A DNA stretch of 64,000 nt, taken from CAVRUF01 sp963716005 (GTDB lineage: Bacteria; Actinomycetota; Thermoleophilia; Gaiellales; Gaiellaceae). The translations under genes were made by a program, and so were the position numbers. Each line of letters opens with the position of its first letter. The stretch's first letter is position 1. Under the pieces are notes generated by a model. The model was not told where the DNA came from. It saw only the letters and a program-made list of their open reading frames with translations, and searched no databases. The DNA lies in contig OY970285.1 in assembly GCA_963716005.1 (NCBI GenBank), forward strand, positions 1,984,001 through 2,048,000. The letters are read 5' to 3'. Below are positions 60,073 to 64,000 of this stretch, in pieces.

Positions 60073-60792
60073 GTGCCTCCCGATCTCTTCTCCCCGCTCA
60101 CCGACGCGCCGGATCGCAGCGCACTTGTCTTCGACGTCGACGGAACGCTCGCGCCGATCGTCGCGCGGCCCGAGCTGGCCGCCGTCCCCGACGAGACCCG
60201 CGCCGAACTCGAGCGCCTCGCCGGGTCGTATCTCCTCGTCGCCTGCCTGAGCGGACGTGCGGGCGACGATGCACGACGGCTCGTCGGCGTGCCCGACATC
60301 GAGGTGGTCGGAAACCACGGGCTCGAGCTCTCACCCCTCGCCGCCGCGTACGCCGAGCGGATGTCCTACTTCCGCGACGAGATCGGGCTCCCCGTCGAGG
60401 ACAAGGGCCTGACGCTCTCCTACCACTATCGCGAGGCCGAGGACGAGGCGGTGGCCAAGGCCGAGCTCGAGGCCGTCGCCGAACGCGCTGCCGAGGCGGG
60501 ACTCATCCCCGGCTGGGGGCGCAAGGTGCTCGAGATCCGCCCGCCGGTCGAGGCGGACAAGGGCACGGCCGTCCGCGAGTTGATCGCGCGCTCGGGAGCA
60601 ACGGCGGCCGGGCTCTACGCAGGTGACGACACGACCGACCTCGACGCGTTCGCAGGCCTGCGCGCCGCCGGGCTCGAGCATGCGATCTGCATCGGCGTCG
60701 ACTCGCTCGAGGCGCCGCCCGGCCTGCGCGAGAACGCCGACCTGATGGTCATGGGCGCGGCCGGCATGGCCGAGATCCTGCGTCGGCTCTAG
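60073..60792 (+). CDS. otsB: Trehalose-6-phosphate phosphatase
   Basis: Removes phosphate from trehalose-6-phosphate, the last step of OtsAB trehalose synthesis. The 239-residue HAD protein has motif I VFDVDGTLAPI (nucleophile Asp), LSGRAGDDARRLVG, VVGNHGLE, and the acidic motif AGDDTTDLDAF with the cap-domain part VLEIRPPVEADKGTAV. OtsA is not in the window. The stop shares CTAG with the convergent proline racemase gene. GTG 60073 has a TAATAC box just upstream. Confidence 0.93.
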   Translation: MPPDLFSPLTDAPDRSALVFDVDGTLAPIVARPELAAVPDETRAELERLAGSYLLVACLSGRAGDDARRLVGVPDIEVVGNHGLELSPLAAAYAERMSYFRDEIGLPVEDKGLTLSYHYREAEDEAVAKAELEAVAERAAEAGLIPGWGRKVLEIRPPVEADKGTAVRELIARSGATAAGLYAGDDTTDLDAFAGLRAAGLEHAICIGVDSLEAPPGLRENADLMVMGAAGMAEILRRL

Positions 60793-61750
60793 CGGAGCAG
60801 GAAACCGGTGCCGAGCGCGTCGTCCGGGTCGAGCTCGAACTCGTGCGCGCCCGGTGCGGTAGGCCGAGCCCGAGACCTCGGTCACGACACCGCCGTCGCA
60901 CGCCTCGACCACGCGCGACTCGAACTCGGTGCCGATCACGCTCAGGTGCCGCAGGACCGCCCCGCGCTCCAGCTCGCCCTTCGCGTCGAGAAGCGCCAGC
61001 CGGGCCGACGTCGCGCTGCCGCACGGCGAGCGGTCGACCTCGCCGTCGGCGAACACCGTGATGTTTCGCTGGACGAGTCCCGACGCATCGCCGCCCTCGG
61101 GCTGCCAGAACACGACCCCGTAGATGTCGCGCAGCTCCGGCTCGTCCGGATGGACGATCTCGTGCGCGGACTTCGAGCTCGCGCTTCACCTCGCGGCCCA
61201 GGCGGATGAACTCGGTCACGTTCGCCGGCTCGACCGGGAGCTCCGCGCGGACGAACGCATAGAACGCGCCGCCGTACGCGACGTCAGCGCGCTGCGAGCC
61301 GAGCCCCTCGGCGAAGACGAAGGCGGGGACGTTGCGAAACCGCGCGCGCACCGGCCGGCCGCCCTCGACCGACACGACGACCGGCAGCCGCCCCGAGGGA
61401 ACGTCGATCGTGAGCTCCGTCTCGGGCTCTGTTACCTCGACGAGGCCGGCATCGACGGCGTACGTCGCCAGCGCGATCGTCCCGTGCCCGCACGCGGTCG
61501 AGTAGCCGGCGTTGTGGAAGAACACCGTGCCCAGATCGGCGCCGTCGTCCTCGGGCTCGGTGACGAAGCAGCCGTACATGTCGGCGTGCCCGCGCGGCTC
61601 GAAGACGAGCAGCTTGCGCACGTCGTCGAGCGACTCGGCCGCGAAGCGGCGCTTGTCGAGGATCGTCCGCCCGGGAAGCGGCTCGACGCCGCCGGTGACG
61701 ATCCGGAACGGCTCGCCGGCGGTGTGGTAGTCGACGGTCTGGATCTTCAC
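60789..61750 (-). CDS. Proline racemase family enzyme (two frameshifts)
   Basis: A 319-residue, cofactor-free racemase. The two catalytic cysteines are seen, in STACGHGT and SPCGSATSARLA, which fits proline racemase or 4-hydroxyproline 2-epimerase; the dehydratase branch has Thr at the second place. The start VKIQTVDYHTAGEPFRIV is typical. Extra bases at about 61168 (CTCGAAGTCC) and about 60858 (ACCGGGCGCG) break the frame. GTG 61750 overlaps the stop of the decarboxylase gene (GTGA). Confidence 0.9.
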
Positions 61751-63060
61751 GCCGTGCGCAGAAGCTCCCATGCGTGCGCGACGTCGGCCTCGGTCGTCCG
61801 TGCGTTGCCGATCGCGAGCCGAAATACGAATCGGTCATCTAGCTTCGTATGCGAGAGGTACGCCTCGCCGGTCGCGTTCACCCGCTCCATCCGCGCCTCG
61901 TTCTCTTCGTCGGACCCCGGCCCGCGAAAGCACACGGTGGAGAAGGGAACCGGCGCGACGACCTCCCAGCCGGGCTCGGCCTCGACCCAGGAGGCGAAGA
62001 GCTGGGCCAGCCGAACGTGCTCGCGGATCAGCGCCTGCAGCCCGTCGCGTCCGTAGCAGCGGATGACCGTCCAGAGCTTCAGCGAACGAAACCGCCGGCC
62101 GAGCACGGGGCCGTAGTCCATCAGGTTCGTCACGTCGTCCACGCCGGTGCGCAGGTACTCGGGAAGCAAGCTGAACGCATCGCGCACGACCTCGGGCCGG
62201 CGGGTGAAGAACGCCGAGCAGTCGACCGGCGTGAAGAGCCACTTGTGCGGATTCACGACGAGCGAATCGGCGCGCTCGACGCCCTCGAACGCCCAGCGGA
62301 ACTCGGGGCAGACCATCGCGGAGCCCGCGTAGGCGCCGTCCACGTGGAGCCAGGCGCCGTGCTCGGCGCTGAGGTCGGCGATCGCCGGAACCGGATCGAC
62401 CGACGTGGTCGAGGTCGTCCCCACCGTCGCGACCACCACCGCGGTCTCTCCCTCCGCGAGCGCCGCCGCCAGCGCGTCGGGACGCATCCGGAACTCCTCG
62501 TCCACGGGAATCTTGCGAAGCTCCATCCCGAGGATCCGCGCCGACTTGTCGACCGACGAGTGCGCGTGCTCGGAGCACAGGACGACGCCGTTCGGCCGCA
62601 GCGCGCGCCCGGCGGCCAGGCCGCAGAGCGTCGACGTGGAGGCCGCGTCCTCGATGTGGCCGTGCAGCCCCTCGGGCAGGCCGAGCAGCTGCCGGAGCCA
62701 GTCCATCGTGAGCGCCTCGAGCTCGGTCGCGGCCGGGCCCGTGCGCCAGAGCATCGCGTTCACGTTGAGCGCCGCGGACAGGAGCTCCGCGAGGATCCCC
62801 GGCTCCGAGCCCGTGATCGCGAAGTAGGCGAAGAAGCGCGGGTGGTTCCAGTGCGTCGTGCCCGGAACGATCACCTCGTCGAGGTCGCGGAGGATCGCGT
62901 CGAACGGCTCGGCCTCGTCGGGCGGCGCCGCGGGGAGCTGGGCGCGCACCCAGCCCGGATCGACGTCGGCGCGGACCGGCAATTCGCGAACGCCTTCGAG
63001 GTAGCGCGCGACCCACTCGATCGCGGCCGAGCCGTCGCGGCGGAAGTCCACCGAGCTCAC
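61747..63060 (-). CDS. PLP-dependent aromatic amino acid decarboxylase
   Basis: A 437-residue group II decarboxylase. The domain order is typical: VPGTTHWNHPRFFAYF, AASTSTLCGLAAGR for cofactor phosphate, HVDGAYAGSA for the pyridine ring, and the Schiff-base Lys in VVNPHKWLF. This is the family of tyrosine, tryptophan and DOPA decarboxylases, and the sequence does not decide between them. GTG 63060 overlaps the PolX stop, and the end overlaps the racemase gene, so the three form one translational chain. Confidence 0.92.
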   Translation of the reverse strand: MSSVDFRRDGSAAIEWVARYLEGVRELPVRADVDPGWVRAQLPAAPPDEAEPFDAILRDLDEVIVPGTTHWNHPRFFAYFAITGSEPGILAELLSAALNVNAMLWRTGPAATELEALTMDWLRQLLGLPEGLHGHIEDAASTSTLCGLAAGRALRPNGVVLCSEHAHSSVDKSARILGMELRKIPVDEEFRMRPDALAAALAEGETAVVVATVGTTSTTSVDPVPAIADLSAEHGAWLHVDGAYAGSAMVCPEFRWAFEGVERADSLVVNPHKWLFTPVDCSAFFTRRPEVVRDAFSLLPEYLRTGVDDVTNLMDYGPVLGRRFRSLKLWTVIRCYGRDGLQALIREHVRLAQLFASWVEAEPGWEVVAPVPFSTVCFRGPGSDEENEARMERVNATGEAYLSHTKLDDRFVFRLAIGNARTTEADVAHAWELLRTA

Positions 63061-64000
63061 GACTTCTTCAGCTTCTTGACCTGCGCCCAGGTACGCGTGT
63101 TCACCACGTCGTCCTTCGTCAGCCACCCTCGCCGCGCCTGGAAGACGCCCAACTCGAGGTTCTCGAGCTCGTGCGTGCGGTGCGCGTCGGTCGAGACGAC
63201 GATCTTCACACCGGCCATCGTCGCCGCACGGGCGTGCGCGGACATGAGGTCGAGCCGGTCGGGCTGCGCGTTGACCTCGAGGAACGTGCCGGTGTCGCTC
63301 GCAGTCGCGAAGACCGCGTCGAAGTCGAGGTCGTAGGCGGCGCGCTTGTTCAACTTGCGGCCCGTCGGGTGCCCGATGCAGTCGACGTGCGGGTTCTCCA
63401 TCGCGGCGCACATGCGCTTCGTCAGCTCCCCGCGCGACGCGTCGAAGCCCGAGTGGATCGACGCCATCACCCAGTCGAGCCCGGCGAGCAGCTCGTCGTC
63501 CATGTTCACCGTGCCGTCGCGGCGGATGTCGACCTCGACGCCGCGCAGCACCTGGATGCCCTTCACGTCCAGCGCGGTGATCTCCTCGGCCTGACGCTCG
63601 AGCGCGCCTCCGGCCAACCGGCCGGCGTGGTCGCAGATCGCGATGTAGCTGTGCCCGAACGCCTTCGCGGCCGCGACCATCTCGTCGAGCGTCGCGCGAC
63701 CGTCCGAATAGGTCGTGTGCATGTGGAGGTCGCCGCGGATGTCGCCGACGTCGACCAGCTTGGGCAAGCGGTTGTCCCGCGCCGCCTCGAGCTCGCCGCG
63801 GTTTTCGCGCAGCTCCGGCGGGATCCACGCGTAGCCGAGCCGCTCGTACACCTCGGCCTCACCTGTTGCGGTGAAGACCTCGCCCGATTCGACGTGCTCG
63901 ATCCCGTACTCGGAGACCGAGAGCCCCTGGCGCACGGCGTCCTCGCGCAACGCGATGTTGTGGTCCTTCGAGCCGGTGAAGTGCTGGAGCAGGTTCCCGA
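63057..64000 (-). CDS. polX: DNA polymerase X family protein PolX, C-terminal part (cut by window edge)
   Basis: The frame enters at the right edge and ends at 63057, giving 314 residues. The visible part is the end of the Pol beta-like domain (LLQHFTGSKDHNIALREDA) and the full PHP phosphoesterase domain, with metal-binding DLHMHTTYSDG, AICDH, DCIGHPTGR and STDAHRTHE. Bacterial PolX uses the PHP part as a 3'-5' exonuclease in gap repair. The polymerase active site is outside the window. The stop overlaps the start of the decarboxylase gene. Confidence 0.92.
   Translation of the reverse strand, partial: GNLLQHFTGSKDHNIALREDAVRQGLSVSEYGIEHVESGEVFTATGEAEVYERLGYAWIPPELRENRGELEAARDNRLPKLVDVGDIRGDLHMHTTYSDGRATLDEMVAAAKAFGHSYIAICDHAGRLAGGALERQAEEITALDVKGIQVLRGVEVDIRRDGTVNMDDELLAGLDWVMASIHSGFDASRGELTKRMCAAMENPHVDCIGHPTGRKLNKRAAYDLDFDAVFATASDTGTFLEVNAQPDRLDLMSAHARAATMAGVKIVVSTDAHRTHELENLELGVFQARRGWLTKDDVVNTRTWAQVKKLKKS

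Noticed and set aside
1..64000. Mobile elements, prophage, CRISPR arrays and defence systems
   Set aside because: No transposase, integrase, Cas protein, regularly spaced direct repeats or target duplications were seen. All genes share the same high-GC style.

Overview
The window is about 70% G+C and carries tightly packed, mostly monocistron-to-operon bacterial genes with frequent GTG starts. Several features point to a high-GC actinobacterium, most likely of the class Thermoleophilia: a 14-subunit complex I operon, HpaBC-type flavin enzymes, MmpL-type transporters, a stand-alone zinc-ribbon protein of a type I associate with that class, and many start codons sitting 5-8 bases behind a TANNNT box (leaderless mRNA style). 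The class assignment is inference from gene content and style. No transposase, phage gene or CRISPR array is visible.

Layout. 1-4.7 kb, all on the minus strand: a cut-off secreted subtilase, a secreted protein of unknown function, fumarase, a zinc-ribbon protein, a thioredoxin-reductase-like ferredoxin-NADP reductase and an A-type Fe-S carrier. 4.76-18.76 kb: complete nuoA-N (NADH:quinone oxidoreductase), followed at once by an Lpd-like flavoprotein. 20.1-23.4 kb: a stand-alone cyclic-nucleotide-binding domain, an FAD monooxygenase and a membrane adenylate cyclase, all overlapping. 23.4-31.1 kb: small hydrolases, an LDH2-type dehydrogenase, an ABC exporter, MscL, a creatinase-like M24 protein and an MBL lactonase-like protein, then tRNA-Lys(CTT). 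31.6-40.6 kb: surface-sugar synthesis in two opposed blocks (WecB, oxidoreductase and acyltransferase on plus; RfbA-C-D-B on minus) around a SpoIID protein and a second subtilase. 40.1-45.3 kb: macrodomain protein, MmpL transporter, YtxH protein, thioesterase and PQQ-type lipoprotein. 45.4-51 kb: P450, FAH hydrolase, VOC protein, a glutamine-synthetase-like ligase with an APC permease. 51-57.6 kb, minus: a homoprotocatechuate-type catabolic operon (acetoacetate-decarboxylase-like, FAH, ALDH, HpaB, HpaC, extradiol dioxygenase) ending in a beta-lactamase-like serine hydrolase. 57.6-64 kb: M23 peptidase, a split TauE pair, trehalose-phosphatase, proline racemase, aromatic amino acid decarboxylase and the end of PolX.

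How it works together. Complex I and the neighbouring flavoprotein form the respiratory block. The hpa-like operon would feed aromatic carbon to central metabolism. The rfb and wec blocks with SpoIID, M23 and subtilase genes serve the cell surface. Genes are packed so tightly that operon neighbours overlap as ATGA or GTGA, and six of seven convergent protein-gene pairs share exactly four bases (CTAG or TTAG) across their stop codons.

Three things stand out. First, a roughly 105-125 bp intergenic repeat occurs three times, with a conserved imperfect palindrome and two ATTC boxes spaced 21-22 bp. Second, 14 genes contain 20 single-base +1 frameshifts and none contains a -1 shift; insertion-type sequencing or assembly error is the likeliest cause, but the one-sided direction should be checked. 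Third, a recurrent -10-to-start spacing predicts leaderless transcripts at about 15 genes. Genes hit by frameshifts are annotated here as single genes across the break.
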